Position numbers and translations under genes: made by a program. A DNA stretch of 28,527 nucleotides. Source: a virus. Under the pieces are notes generated by a model. The model had not been told where the DNA came from and made no database searches. It saw only the letters and a program-made list of their open reading frames with translations. Positions within the stretch are counted from its first letter, which is position 1, and each line of letters starts with the position of its first letter. The stretch is from positions 1 through 28,527 of the IMG/VR virus record IMGVR_UViG_3300043548_000364. The stretch is one strand, 5' to 3'. This document shows positions 1 to 8,063 of the stretch, in pieces.

Positions 1-2
1 CT

Positions 3-338
3 ATAAATCACTTACTTTTCGAAAAGCCTTCGCCCGAAATAGATGCATCGGCTCTTGATGAATTTTCTCCTTATATGGTAAATCGATATTTCTCGTTTTA
101 CAGCAATGGAGCCTATGTTGATTATATCAACGCAACGACAAACACGTATCATGATATCTTTAATTCAGACGAAGATGCATATAGGTTTTTCGAGCATGTA
201 CTACCAAAGGTTAAAAAGCGTAAAATCGATTACGTGAAGAAAAACAAAAAACAGCAGGCTTCAGATAAAATTGAGCCACAAGTGCCTGATTTTTATTCAA
301 AGAGAGAATGGAATATGTTGACAAATACTGACATGTAA
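3..338 (+). CDS. Clamp-loader small subunit (gp62-like), 5' end cut by window
   Basis: The frame is open from the left edge, so the first visible ATG (75) is internal and the N-terminus lies outside. The visible tail reads SPYMVNRYFSFYSNG followed by a helical stretch ending in a basic segment (VKKRKIDYVKK). This resembles the N-terminal half of the short phage clamp-loader A family (gp62 of T4-like marine phages), which has an 'SPY-xx-NR-xx-S' motif, a row of aromatic and Asn residues, then a Lys/Arg-rich stretch. In T4 this subunit works with gp44 to load the sliding clamp gp45 at replication forks. gp44 and gp45 are not in the window, so the neighbourhood gives no extra support. Family assignment is from memory of the pattern and is moderate. 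A different small phage protein is possible. Confidence 0.5.
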   Translation: MNHLLFEKPSPEIDASALDEFSPYMVNRYFSFYSNGAYVDYINATTNTYHDIFNSDEDAYRFFEHVLPKVKKRKIDYVKKNKKQQASDKIEPQVPDFYSKREWNMLTNTDM

Positions 339-350
339 TTAAATGTTTAC

Positions 351-764
351 ATGTCAGTATCTGTAGATATATTAACTCCTCAAAAGTCTCACATCGATCT
401 AGCAGATCGAGCACTTCCAAGCGATTTCGGTCTGGATGATTACAAACTATCGAAGGTTTTCGATGATGTAATTCTGATTGAATATTGTGATATTCACGGT
501 TCAGAAGATGGATCTGAGTATATCCTGCGTGGTGGAATCGCAGTTCCAATTAACCAAGTCCACAATGCTTGGAGAAAAGGTAAAGTTATTCTGATTGGAC
601 CCAATGTAAAATATACAAAGGTTGGCGAAATTGTAGTATTCCCCAACAACATGGGAATTCCAATTACCAATCTTGAAGTTGAAAATTACGGAAAACTTAA
701 AAATGGACTGTTCATCAATGAACAAAGAATGTTTGGAATCTGTAAAGTAAATGAGAAAGGTTGA
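351..764 (+). CDS. GroES-like co-chaperonin (gp31 functional analogue)
   Basis: The 137-residue protein has the layout of a GroES/Hsp10 beta-barrel: a strand (DDVILIEYCD), an acidic loop in the position of the mobile loop, then RGGIAVP, KGKVILIGP, VGEIVVFPN and a final strand NEQRMFGICKV. The G-x-V-xx-xG-P and G-(D/E)-x-V-xFP spacing is typical of the family. T4 gp31 replaces host GroES so that GroEL can fold the capsid protein gp23, and a capsid gene is present in this window. The start at 351 is used because the ATG at 343 is in another frame and stops quickly. TTAAATG lies just upstream, a weak match to the late box. The stop overlaps the next gene by 14 nt, which suggests translational coupling. 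Confidence 0.72.
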   Translation: MSVSVDILTPQKSHIDLADRALPSDFGLDDYKLSKVFDDVILIEYCDIHGSEDGSEYILRGGIAVPINQVHNAWRKGKVILIGPNVKYTKVGEIVVFPNNMGIPITNLEVENYGKLKNGLFINEQRMFGICKVNEKG

Positions 765-1149
765 TCGGATTGAGCTGGCAAACTTGCTGAAGACAAACGT
801 GTGTGAAATTGTTTTTATTAGAAGACGCCCTGAGCGGACACTAAAACAGAACAAATTCATACGCCGAATGCTTTGTTGTAATTCAAATTCTCTATTGAAT
901 TCAATCAACGGCATTACGAACTTGAGTTACAGAAAGCCAAAAGGTCCGAAAAAAATAAACGAAGCTAAACACAACGTTGTTGTTACTTGGGATATAATGA
1001 TGAAAGATTACAGAAATGTATCCATGGATAAATGCTTTTTAGTCAATCAGTATCCAGCAAACGATACATTTTGGAAATTCTTCGCAGAAAACATTTACAT
1101 CATGTCCCCTGAACAGCAACAATATTTCATGGAAACTCTGCCGCAATGA
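751..1149 (+). CDS. Small basic phage protein, possible WYL_2 (SH3-like) fold
   Basis: A 132-residue protein that overlaps the co-chaperonin gene by 14 nt. It begins with a helix (RIELANLLKTN) then a strand and basic turn (CEIVFIRRRPERTLK), a middle basic segment (RKPKGPKKINEAKHN), then VVVTWDIMMKDYRNVSMDKCF. The order 'short helix, strand, basic turn, arginine strand, later V-x-D-xx-xxx-YR-x-(V/F)' recalls the small Sm/SH3-barrel family WYL_2 (DUF2693) common in T4-like cyanophages. That is a pattern resemblance only. No catalytic motif is visible. Possible roles would be nucleic acid binding given the net positive charge. Its stop TGA overlaps the next start in ATGATG. Confidence 0.45.
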   Translation: MRKVDRIELANLLKTNVCEIVFIRRRPERTLKQNKFIRRMLCCNSNSLLNSINGITNLSYRKPKGPKKINEAKHNVVVTWDIMMKDYRNVSMDKCFLVNQYPANDTFWKFFAENIYIMSPEQQQYFMETLPQ

Positions 1150-1484
1150 TGGAAAACGTAGAATCTGAATTAAAAAGACTCGTTTTGAAAAATGTAGTTT
1201 TCAAAATCGACAATAAAGTTTTAAAAAGCGGGAAGATTAAAATCTTCAATACAAAGCAATTTTTTATAAAATTCAAATTACTTTCGAATAATTTGGAAAA
1301 AGAATACGAATTGCCGTATCCATATAGCATGAAGAAAGTTCCCGGAGGCTTACTCTTCGATTACACGCTGAGCGCATTTTGTCCATTCAAGGACGAAACG
1401 TATTACAAGCTCTTGCTCTGTGACAAGAGCAATGCATCCAAGCTGCACAACAAGTATTTGATGATACTGCAAAACGATGATTGA
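1146..1484 (+). CDS. Hypothetical protein, 112 aa
   Basis: Not recognised. The start overlaps the previous stop (ATGA), so it is probably translated by coupling. An alternative start is the second ATG three nt later. The protein is lysine-rich at its N-terminus (residues 1-60, several KxxK pairs), with alternating hydrophobic residues that suggest beta strands, then YPYSMKKVPGGLLFDYTLS and a cysteine-containing tail. It has no membrane segment and no zinc motif. It lies between the WYL_2-like gene and a helicase in what looks like one early or middle operon (351-3134), so a DNA-metabolism accessory role is conceivable but not shown. Confidence 0.6.
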   Translation: MMENVESELKRLVLKNVVFKIDNKVLKSGKIKIFNTKQFFIKFKLLSNNLEKEYELPYPYSMKKVPGGLLFDYTLSAFCPFKDETYYKLLLCDKSNASKLHNKYLMILQNDD

Positions 1485-1500
1485 CTTTCTTGGATGTCGT

Positions 1501-1513
1501 GGCTAGAATAGCC
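1501..1513 (+). other. Small hairpin 4 nt before helicase start
   Basis: GGCTA-GAA-TAGCC is a perfect 5-bp stem with a 3-nt loop ending 4 nt before the ATG at 1518, in the place where a ribosome-binding site would sit. No purine-rich Shine-Dalgarno is visible next to it. It could modulate helicase translation, but a stem this short can occur by chance. Confidence 0.3.
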
Positions 1514-1517
1514 CCAG

Positions 1518-3134
1518 ATGACAAAGCTGATTCTAAACTTCCCGGACAATTACCAGCCGAACGACAATCAGGTAAAAATTATAAATTCAATTGAAAAGGC
1601 AATTTTCAACAACCAGAAATTTATAATCTGTAACGCTCCAACAGGTTCTGGTAAATCTTTCATAGCGCCAACTCTCGCAAAATATGCGGGAGAACCTGAT
1701 TCGGAGTGGTGCTCGAAAGTTGATGATTACTCCATTTTTTCGGAGGATGGTATAGAGTTTTCCAAGTCGGTCGAGCCATTTGGTGTGTATGCTTTGACAA
1801 TAACAAAGTCTCTACAGGATCAATACAAAGAAACATTCGACTTTGCAAATCTACTGAAGGGTCAATCAAACTATCAATGTGCATACGATGAAGAACTCAC
1901 AGTTGACTCAGCGCCATGCCTTTATGTCAAAGGACTGAAGCGTGAATGCTGGGACTGCAATAGATGCCCATATTACAATGATCGAAACAAGATGCTGAAG
2001 GGATCATTTGCAACCCTGAATTACAGCATGTATTTCTCATTACCTGAACATCTCAAACGTAGAAAGATCCTAGTTCTGGATGAAGCCAGCGAATTAGAAG
2101 AACAGCTTGTCGGACAGTTCACATGCGAAATCGATATTCCGTTTCTAATGAAAACCGAAACATCCGTGACAGCATTCCCAACTGATGAAAAAATGGTGAA
2201 TATCATCAGCTGGTTGAATAAGATTTCAAATGCGATATCTGCTAATGTTGGCACTTACATGGAATATCTTAAAAATAAAAAGAACAAGGATTCTGAGTTT
2301 TATAAGAAAAATACCGAATGTAACAAGTTACAAAGGCTTCAGAAAAGTGTGGATCTATTGATCCAAACATATCATGACAGTCAATACATCGTTGAACGAA
2401 TTGATAAAAGTATAAAATTCACACCACTCAAAGTGGATAAACTGAGCAAGTATCTTTTTGACAATGCTGATCATGTTGTTTTGCTGAGTGCAACTATCAT
2501 CGATCCTTCATCGTTCGCCAGAACACTGGGAATCGCTGATTATTCATATGTTGAAGTTGATTCAAAATTCGACGCATCAAAATCTCCGATTTATATTCTG
2601 GCAAAGCAAAAGATTAATTATCAGAATCTGAAATCTCTGTTGCCGACTATTTGCAAACAAATTGAAGGTATCTTGGAGGAACACAAGGATCACAAGGGTA
2701 TCATTCACACCCACACGCAATACATAGCCGATTACATTCGAGACAATGTGAAAAGTGCAAGACTATTATGCAGAGAGATGGGAGTGAAGAATGAAGACAT
2801 TCTTGAAAAGCACTTTACATCGAAGCACCCAACTGTTCTGGTCTCTCCATCAATGACATACGGAGTTGATTTGAAAGGAGACCTTGCAAACTTTCAAATA
2901 GTTCTAAAGGCACCTTGGCTACCAACCAAAGACGCGAGAATTGAGAAAATGATGAAACTCGATTCGAATTGGTATGTCAACAAGATGCTATGCACGCTCG
3001 TTCAAGCTTGTGGTCGAGGTGTTCGAAGTGCGAGTGATGAATGTCCGACATATATACTAGATGGCGGTATTTTCGACGCAATCGCTAAAAATAAACGAAA
3101 ATTGCCAAAGTATTTCATGGATAGATTACAGTGA
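1518..3134 (+). CDS. XPD/DinG-like superfamily 2 DNA helicase with Fe-S cysteines
   Basis: A 538-residue ATP-dependent helicase. Walker A is APTGSGKS at residues 40-47, Walker B is LDEAS (D188-S191, DEAS in place of DEAH), motif III region is VVLLSATI, and motif VI is QACGRGVR at 496-503. Between Walker A and B there are five cysteines (121, 134, 144, 147, 150) in the position where XPD and DinG carry a 4Fe-4S cluster, so four of them probably bind one. Rad3-family enzymes of this kind unwind DNA 5' to 3' in repair, recombination or R-loop removal. It follows the small early genes with a 33-nt gap. The length is near the minimum for the family, and no nuclease domain is attached. Confidence 0.87.
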   Translation: MTKLILNFPDNYQPNDNQVKIINSIEKAIFNNQKFIICNAPTGSGKSFIAPTLAKYAGEPDSEWCSKVDDYSIFSEDGIEFSKSVEPFGVYALTITKSLQDQYKETFDFANLLKGQSNYQCAYDEELTVDSAPCLYVKGLKRECWDCNRCPYYNDRNKMLKGSFATLNYSMYFSLPEHLKRRKILVLDEASELEEQLVGQFTCEIDIPFLMKTETSVTAFPTDEKMVNIISWLNKISNAISANVGTYMEYLKNKKNKDSEFYKKNTECNKLQRLQKSVDLLIQTYHDSQYIVERIDKSIKFTPLKVDKLSKYLFDNADHVVLLSATIIDPSSFARTLGIADYSYVEVDSKFDASKSPIYILAKQKINYQNLKSLLPTICKQIEGILEEHKDHKGIIHTHTQYIADYIRDNVKSARLLCREMGVKNEDILEKHFTSKHPTVLVSPSMTYGVDLKGDLANFQIVLKAPWLPTKDARIEKMMKLDSNWYVNKMLCTLVQACGRGVRSASDECPTYILDGGIFDAIAKNKRKLPKYFMDRLQ

Positions 3135-3149
3135 TGGTGATTCCATTGC

Positions 3150-3156
3150 TTAAATA
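3150..3156 (+). promoter_or_regulatory. Late-promoter-like box for gp15 gene
   Basis: TTAAATA ends 5 nt before the GTG start at 3162. It matches the T4-type late -10 element (TATAAATA core). Confidence 0.6.
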
Positions 3157-3161
3157 TTTTA

Positions 3162-4268
3162 GTGCTACAATATTCATATCACAGAGAGCAAATAGACATG
3201 CTCATGCTGTTTACAGCGGCGTTTGATGATGCTTTTATTTATAGGTATAATCAAACGACGCTGCAACCAGAATCGAAAATAAACGTCCGATACATACACG
3301 GGCCGAAGCAAAGAGTTATACATGATATAGTAACAAAGGAAAAGAATCTGACTCTTCCTGTGGTTTCCATTGAACAAACAGGATTGGCCAGAGATCCAAA
3401 CCGTGTTGTTCACAAGCACCAGAATATCATAAGACCCATGGTGAATGACGATTCGAGAGTTGGAAGACTTCCGACTCCGATTCCCGTAAATATCGACGTA
3501 AAAGTTTCGATAATTGCGAAATACAAAGAAGATGTGGATCAGATTGTTCAAAATTTTGCAACTGTCTGCAATCCTTATTTTGTTGTATCTTGGAAAATTC
3601 CTGAAGAATTCGGATTCAATTTCATAGATGAACTTAGAATTCAGATAGAGTGGAGTGGTAGTATTTCATACACAACACCGACAACATTGTCAAAAGATGA
3701 CAAGTATAGAATAACTGCCGACACTACCTTTACAATCAAAGGTTGGCTTTTCCCACCAACTGAAAATCCAGAAGGTACAATTTATGTAATTCAAAATAAA
3801 TTCATAAATGCAAGTCTGGCTGGTAGATTGACATCATATGATGACTACCCAGCACTTTCAGCGGCATACGCCGAAAGTGAAACGATTTCAATATCTGCAT
3901 ATCCAACATTTACAAATCTGTATTATTCCACTTCTGCTGATATTGTTCCAATATATGAAACAATCAACATCAGAAAAGATTTACAAAATTCGTTTTTGAT
4001 ATTGGGAAAACGTTTTGAATATTCAAACGGTTGGTATTTGAGTTCTGGATCTTCGAATTTGATCGGAACGTTTCAAGAGATTGATACAGTCAAATTCCCA
4101 ACAATATCAGCGTACAGGCTTCCAGAATCATATGTGAATGTTCAATCTGATAATTCAGTGACCATAACACTTCCAGTCAGTTCATTATCAGCAACTGGTA
4201 ATTTTACTTTTGTAACTTCCAACAGTGCGGGATGGACTTATTACCCTCTTAACCTAAATATTATCTAA
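3162..4268 (+). CDS. 15: Tail terminator / sheath stabiliser, gp15-like
   Basis: The protein matches T4 gp15 in order and spacing: an N-terminal helix (SYHREQIDMLMLFTAAFDD), then VSIIAKYKEDVDQIVQNF, a strand pair with IQIEWSG, and FTIKGWLFPPTENPEGTI, equivalent to gp15's EVNGWMYPPVDDAEGLI. gp15 caps the completed tail tube and sheath and joins the tail to the neck. The GTG at 3162 is chosen because the family's conserved N-terminus begins before the first ATG (Met13), and the late box stands 5 nt upstream. At 368 residues it is about 100 longer than T4 gp15. The extra C-terminal part (from about residue 280) is beta-rich and ends in Ser/Thr-rich strands. It precedes the portal gene, whereas sheath, tube and terminase genes are absent here. 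Confidence 0.82.
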   Translation: MLQYSYHREQIDMLMLFTAAFDDAFIYRYNQTTLQPESKINVRYIHGPKQRVIHDIVTKEKNLTLPVVSIEQTGLARDPNRVVHKHQNIIRPMVNDDSRVGRLPTPIPVNIDVKVSIIAKYKEDVDQIVQNFATVCNPYFVVSWKIPEEFGFNFIDELRIQIEWSGSISYTTPTTLSKDDKYRITADTTFTIKGWLFPPTENPEGTIYVIQNKFINASLAGRLTSYDDYPALSAAYAESETISISAYPTFTNLYYSTSADIVPIYETINIRKDLQNSFLILGKRFEYSNGWYLSSGSSNLIGTFQEIDTVKFPTISAYRLPESYVNVQSDNSVTITLPVSSLSATGNFTFVTSNSAGWTYYPLNLNII

Positions 4269-4271
4269 ATA
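4265..4271 (+). promoter_or_regulatory. Late-promoter-like box for portal gene
   Basis: CTAAATA ends 5 nt before the ATG at 4277 and lies across the stop codon of the gp15 gene. Confidence 0.6.
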
Positions 4272-4276
4272 GATAT

Positions 4277-6112
4277 ATGGCAGGTTCAGACAGTTCAAGC
4301 ACCCCGAACAGCAACAGAAATTTCGTAGCTAGAGACGGAAGATCATCGACTTTCGACAGATCGATGACTTCATTTCTGAAAGCGAGATCGCCGTATGCTT
4401 ATGATATTTTAGACACCGACGAAAACAAAAATACAAAATATAAGTATTTCAAAAAAGTCGGAATGCGTAGACCGGAAGCGATTGCTAAAAATTCAATCGC
4501 TCTGAGTAACGATTACAACAACACGCCATATGGCATGATGCATCAAGACTCCTCTTTTGGAGATATCATGTATGCCAAGGTTTCTGAAGACAAACCGGGA
4601 AGACTGCGTGATTACAGAACGATAGCTGCATATTCTGAGGTTGCGGACGCCCTTGATGAAATATGTGATGAGTGCATCAACTACAATGACAATAAGGAAA
4701 TTGTATGTTTAAATTTCATTAATGATAATCTGAAATCCACAGAAAAAGAAGATTTACAAGATGAATTTTCAAAATTCATCGAATACTTCGATTTAAAAAA
4801 CAAAGGATGGCGTTATTTCAGACAATTCCTGATAGAAGGTGAATTGTTTTTTGAAAACATCATACACTCCGATTATACCAAGCAAGGAATTCTAGCTGTT
4901 CAAAATTTACCAGCGGATAATATCGATCCGGTTTATGGCAATATCCAGAACATGTTGATCAAAGGATTCTTGTACAAGAAGCCAATTTTTGACAAACACG
5001 ATTCTAAACAAGTTGATAGATATGAATATATTCCATTTGAAGAGAATCAAATCATATACATCAACAACGAGCAATACAATGAAACCAAAGAATTCGTAAT
5101 CCCGTTTGTTGAGAATTGCAGACGCTCGTATCGTCAATTGTCGATGATTGAAGACAGCGTTGTTATTCATAGACTTGTACATGCTCCTCTTCGCTTCATA
5201 TTCAACGTTGACGTTGGTAGAATGCCAGTTCCACAAGCTGAATCTTATCTAAGAAAACTGCAACAACAATACTGGTCAACAAAGACTTTTGATAGTGATC
5301 AAAACGACATTGTTAAAAAGTACAACCCGCAATCCATGCTTGATAGCTATTGGTTTGCAAAACGCCAAGGTCAGGAAGCGACAAACGTTCAAACATTCGG
5401 CGGTCAACCAAGCGACGGCAATCTTGATGTATTGGATTGGTTCTTGAAGAAACTCTACCGTTCTTTAAAGGTTCCTACAAACAGACTCAAGGAAGATTCC
5501 GGCTTATCTGACGGTTCTCAAATGTTGAATGAAGAACTTAAGTTTGCGAAAATGATCGTTCGTCAGCAACAAAAGTTTGCAGCAGGTATCAAAAAAGGCT
5601 TCATCACTCATATCAAACTTCGTGGCAAGTTTGAAGAATATGATATTGAAGAACAACACATCGATGTTGAATTTGTCAAACCCGGAACATTCTTTGAAAT
5701 GCGGGAGAATCAGAAGAAACAACTTAAAGTTGAAATGTATAACAACGTTATAGGCACACAAAATGTTTCCGACATCTTCGCCAAGAAAAAGTATCTTGAA
5801 TGGAGTGACAAAGACATTCTAGCCGATAGAGAATTCAGAAGAAAAGACGCGGAATTCCAATGGGAGTTACAACAAATTGCAGCTATGGGTCCGGGTTGGA
5901 AAGCTCAGATATTAGCTCAAGGTGCTGCCGCAGAAGGCGGGGAAGCTCCGATTGGAGGAGGTGGCGGAATGCCATCAGCGGGAGGCGGTGATATGCCTCC
6001 ACCATTCTCAGGAGGCCCACCAATCGAAGCCGGGGGCGGCGAGACTCCACCTCCTTTCGGAGGGGAACCTAATACAACACCTCCCGCTGGAGAAGGTCAA
6101 CCAACGGAATAA
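4277..6112 (+). CDS. 20: Portal vertex protein, gp20-like
   Basis: A 611-residue protein of the T4 portal family. It has a variable Ser/Asn-rich N-terminus, then the diagnostic block RLRDYRTIAAYSEVADALDEICDE at about 108-131, the acidic wing region, GEL-FFENI, and LKVPTNRLKEDSGLSDGSQ followed by helices of the stem. The portal forms the 12-subunit ring through which DNA is packed and ejected, nucleates prohead assembly and later binds the neck. Unlike T4 gp20 the C-terminus carries a long low-complexity tail of Gly and Pro repeats (about residues 555-611) such as GGGGMPSAGGGDMPPPF, probably disordered. Its stop codon directly abuts the stop of the convergent - strand gene, with no spacer. Confidence 0.92.
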   Translation: MAGSDSSSTPNSNRNFVARDGRSSTFDRSMTSFLKARSPYAYDILDTDENKNTKYKYFKKVGMRRPEAIAKNSIALSNDYNNTPYGMMHQDSSFGDIMYAKVSEDKPGRLRDYRTIAAYSEVADALDEICDECINYNDNKEIVCLNFINDNLKSTEKEDLQDEFSKFIEYFDLKNKGWRYFRQFLIEGELFFENIIHSDYTKQGILAVQNLPADNIDPVYGNIQNMLIKGFLYKKPIFDKHDSKQVDRYEYIPFEENQIIYINNEQYNETKEFVIPFVENCRRSYRQLSMIEDSVVIHRLVHAPLRFIFNVDVGRMPVPQAESYLRKLQQQYWSTKTFDSDQNDIVKKYNPQSMLDSYWFAKRQGQEATNVQTFGGQPSDGNLDVLDWFLKKLYRSLKVPTNRLKEDSGLSDGSQMLNEELKFAKMIVRQQQKFAAGIKKGFITHIKLRGKFEEYDIEEQHIDVEFVKPGTFFEMRENQKKQLKVEMYNNVIGTQNVSDIFAKKKYLEWSDKDILADREFRRKDAEFQWELQQIAAMGPGWKAQILAQGAAAEGGEAPIGGGGGMPSAGGGDMPPPFSGGPPIEAGGGETPPPFGGEPNTTPPAGEGQPTE

Positions 6113-6406
6113 TTATCTAGGGAACGCTGAATTGTAGAATTGAGTTCTGTAATATACAGTACCGGTTCCAGTTACGGTTCTAGCGCTCAGTTGATTGCAA
6201 TCTGAAACTCCAAGAAATGTGAATACATCATTGGCGCTTAATAAAAAGCCATTTGATGCATCTGTGTTGTTATTATCAAATATTAAAATTCCTTGACCAG
6301 TTTTGTTTGATATGGTTACTTGTGAGCATTCTTGAGAACTCAATCCGACTAAATTTGTAGTTAGAACCTGATTGAATGATTTGCATTGATTTAAGTTTGA
6401 AAACAT
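6113..6406 (-). CDS. Small virion-like protein, 97 aa
   Basis: Transcribed against its neighbours but well supported: it fills the gap between two + genes exactly and has its own late box 5 nt before the ATG. The sequence has the look of a small beta-sandwich decoration or head protein: SQVTISNKTGQGILIFDNN, NGFLLSANDVFTFLG, then CNQLSARTVTGTGTVYYRTQF. Polar beta strands with Asn, Thr and Gly turns and no charged surface helices support this. Three cysteines are present. Phages often have similar short proteins with 'N-xx-G-xx-(I/V)-YDN ... GF-xL' patterns attached to virions, but no family is named with confidence. It is convergent with the portal gene and divergent from gp13. Confidence 0.62.
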   Translation of the reverse strand: MFSNLNQCKSFNQVLTTNLVGLSSQECSQVTISNKTGQGILIFDNNNTDASNGFLLSANDVFTFLGVSDCNQLSARTVTGTGTVYYRTQFYNSAFPR

Positions 6407-6441
6407 AACTATATTTAGCGATATTCTTAAATATAGTTATG
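6404..6441. promoter_or_regulatory. Divergent palindromic late promoters with both start codons inside
   Basis: A perfect 14-bp inverted repeat (CATAACTATATTTA and TAAATATAGTTATG) is separated by 10 nt. Each arm contains a late box (6412-6418 on -, 6427-6433 on +) and the ATG of the gene it drives, 5 nt away. The 32 bp between the two start codons hold both promoters and leave no room for a leader on either mRNA. Confidence 0.65.
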
Positions 6442-7581
6442 AGTAATCTTTGTGAGATAACACCAATCAGCGCATTTATGTCAACCAATCTTAGTTCCAA
6501 GATTGAGTGTTACCAACAGTTGGGTGAACGCATCATGAGAATGCTTGGGCATCCAATTATAAATGTCGAAATTCACCCCGATCAATTATACGATGCGATA
6601 TCCATGGCTGTTGAGTTCTTCACAAAATACGCTGGATATACGAGGGAATATTTGATATTCGATAGTAATTTATACGAAACGAACAAGGGGCTGAGATTGG
6701 ATCACCTGTTCACGGTTGCGAATACAGGATTTACGTTGTCTCAAAGATTGGCGGAACCAGCAAGATCGAATCCTGATTTCACTGTGGATATTCCAAAGGC
6801 GCTGTATGTATCTCTAAGCTCGATACCGCAGTCATTTTTCTCAGCGAGCAGTTCTTTAAGTTCTGCTGTGCCGTCCGATGGTATATATGAAATGCAAGTC
6901 ATTGACAGTGAAGCATACAATGAATTTGTGAGCTATAATTCATCTTTAAGTGCCTTGTTTAAAATGTCTCCCCAGCGAAAGATTTCTTCTCAATGCGAGA
7001 CGATTGAAAACGCCGTGCAATACAACAACATGTTTGATTATGATGTGATGGATTATAGAAAGGTTATATCTGTAACCGACTTTGAAGAAGGCAGCACAAC
7101 AGGTATCAACACACTATTCACACTGGAACAAACATTGGCACAGCAAACGTATTTCAGTTATGCCATGGGGAATTATGGATTCGATCTTCTTTCATGGCAC
7201 ACAATGAAAGATTGGATTGATACCAGAGAGAAGCTCTTAGCAATAAGAAGGGATCTACATTTCGATCCAAGAACTCAGTATCTGAAAATGTACCCACAAC
7301 CAAAAAATACTAGATTTTATGGTGTCGTATCTTGTTATGTCGAAAGACCAATCAGAGATATAATCAAAGAGAAATGGGTTCTGGAATATAGCATAGCATT
7401 GGCCAAGGTGATGTGGGGAAGAATCTTAACAAAGATAAATGGTGTTTCTTTACTTGGAGGTGGAAATTTCAGTGGGGATACTATCTTGTCTGAAGGAAAT
7501 AAAGAAAAGGAAGCCTTGGAGCAATTACTAATCGAAGGTGGCTACGGAGATTTCGAACCGGTTATGTTCCTCACTGCATAA
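6439..7581 (+). CDS. 13: Neck protein, gp13-like (head-to-tail connector)
   Basis: The hallmark near the N-terminus is MLGHPIINVEIHPDQLYDAISMAVEFF, which aligns with T4 gp13's [26 protein letters not shown]. The C-terminal half keeps the gp13 signature of an 'E-x-ALAKVMWGRILTKINGVSLLGGGNFSGDTI' type helix-loop followed by a Lys/Glu-rich helix. gp13 binds the portal after DNA packaging and, with gp14, makes the neck onto which the tail docks. At 380 residues it is longer than T4 gp13 (309), with the extra sequence in the middle Ser-rich part (residues 120-160). gp14 is not found next to it. A late box precedes it by 5 nt. Confidence 0.86.
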   Translation: MSNLCEITPISAFMSTNLSSKIECYQQLGERIMRMLGHPIINVEIHPDQLYDAISMAVEFFTKYAGYTREYLIFDSNLYETNKGLRLDHLFTVANTGFTLSQRLAEPARSNPDFTVDIPKALYVSLSSIPQSFFSASSSLSSAVPSDGIYEMQVIDSEAYNEFVSYNSSLSALFKMSPQRKISSQCETIENAVQYNNMFDYDVMDYRKVISVTDFEEGSTTGINTLFTLEQTLAQQTYFSYAMGNYGFDLLSWHTMKDWIDTREKLLAIRRDLHFDPRTQYLKMYPQPKNTRFYGVVSCYVERPIRDIIKEKWVLEYSIALAKVMWGRILTKINGVSLLGGGNFSGDTILSEGNKEKEALEQLLIEGGYGDFEPVMFLTA

Positions 7582-7584
7582 TTT

Positions 7585-8037
7585 ATGTTGCCTCTTAAAA
7601 GAGATAAGCGTTTCAAGCAGGGTATTTACACTCCAAAAAACCCATCCAAATTCATGGGCAAGACTGCCGTTTACAGAAGCGGTCTTGAGTGCAAGTTTTT
7701 TATGTTTTGTGACAATAATCCAAACGTTGTTCGTTGGGGTAGTGAAAACATCGTGGTTCCTTATGTATCCAAGATCGATGGCAAGGTCCATAAATATTAC
7801 GTCGATAACTATGTTGAGATTTTAGAGGGTAAAGAGATCGTGAAATATCTCATAGAGATAAAACCGGAGAAACAAACAAGAAAACCAGAACCCAAGCGAG
7901 GAAAGAAAAAAAGCAGTCTTCTTTATGAACAAACCCAGTGGATTATAAATGCGGAGGGGAAATGGCCTGCTGCTGAAAAATATTGCAAAGCCAGAGGTTG
8001 GAAATTTTTAATCTTGACAGAAAAACATTTGATATAA
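7585..8037 (+). CDS. 4: Head completion nuclease, gp4 (gp50)-like
   Basis: A 150-residue protein of the TnsA-like nuclease fold. Visible landmarks are IYTPKNPSKFMG, the catalytic-type Glu in RSGLECKF (E35), CDNNPNVVRW, HKYYVDNYVEI (D74) and IEIKP (E91-x-K93), an E...D...ExK arrangement. T4 gp4 completes the filled head before tail joining and is thought to trim DNA. It starts 3 nt after the gp13 stop with no late box of its own, so it is probably read from the gp13 transcript. The last 30 residues are basic and contain WPAAEKYCKARGWKFLILTE, typical of the family's C-terminus. D74 is followed by Asn where many relatives have Phe. Confidence 0.8.
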   Translation: MLPLKRDKRFKQGIYTPKNPSKFMGKTAVYRSGLECKFFMFCDNNPNVVRWGSENIVVPYVSKIDGKVHKYYVDNYVEILEGKEIVKYLIEIKPEKQTRKPEPKRGKKKSSLLYEQTQWIINAEGKWPAAEKYCKARGWKFLILTEKHLI

Positions 8038-8049
8038 CATTTGTCCTCA

Positions 8050-8056
8050 TTAAATA
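8050..8056 (+). promoter_or_regulatory. Late-promoter-like box for fibre gene
   Basis: TTAAATA lies 7 nt before the ATG at 8064. This box is one reason for preferring that start over an earlier in-frame ATG at 7983 inside gp4. Confidence 0.55.
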
Positions 8057-8063
8057 TCCTTAC

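Noticed and set aside
501-914. - strand ORF opposite the GroES-like and WYL_2-like genes
   Set aside because: Shadow of two supported + genes. No late box or coherent domain.
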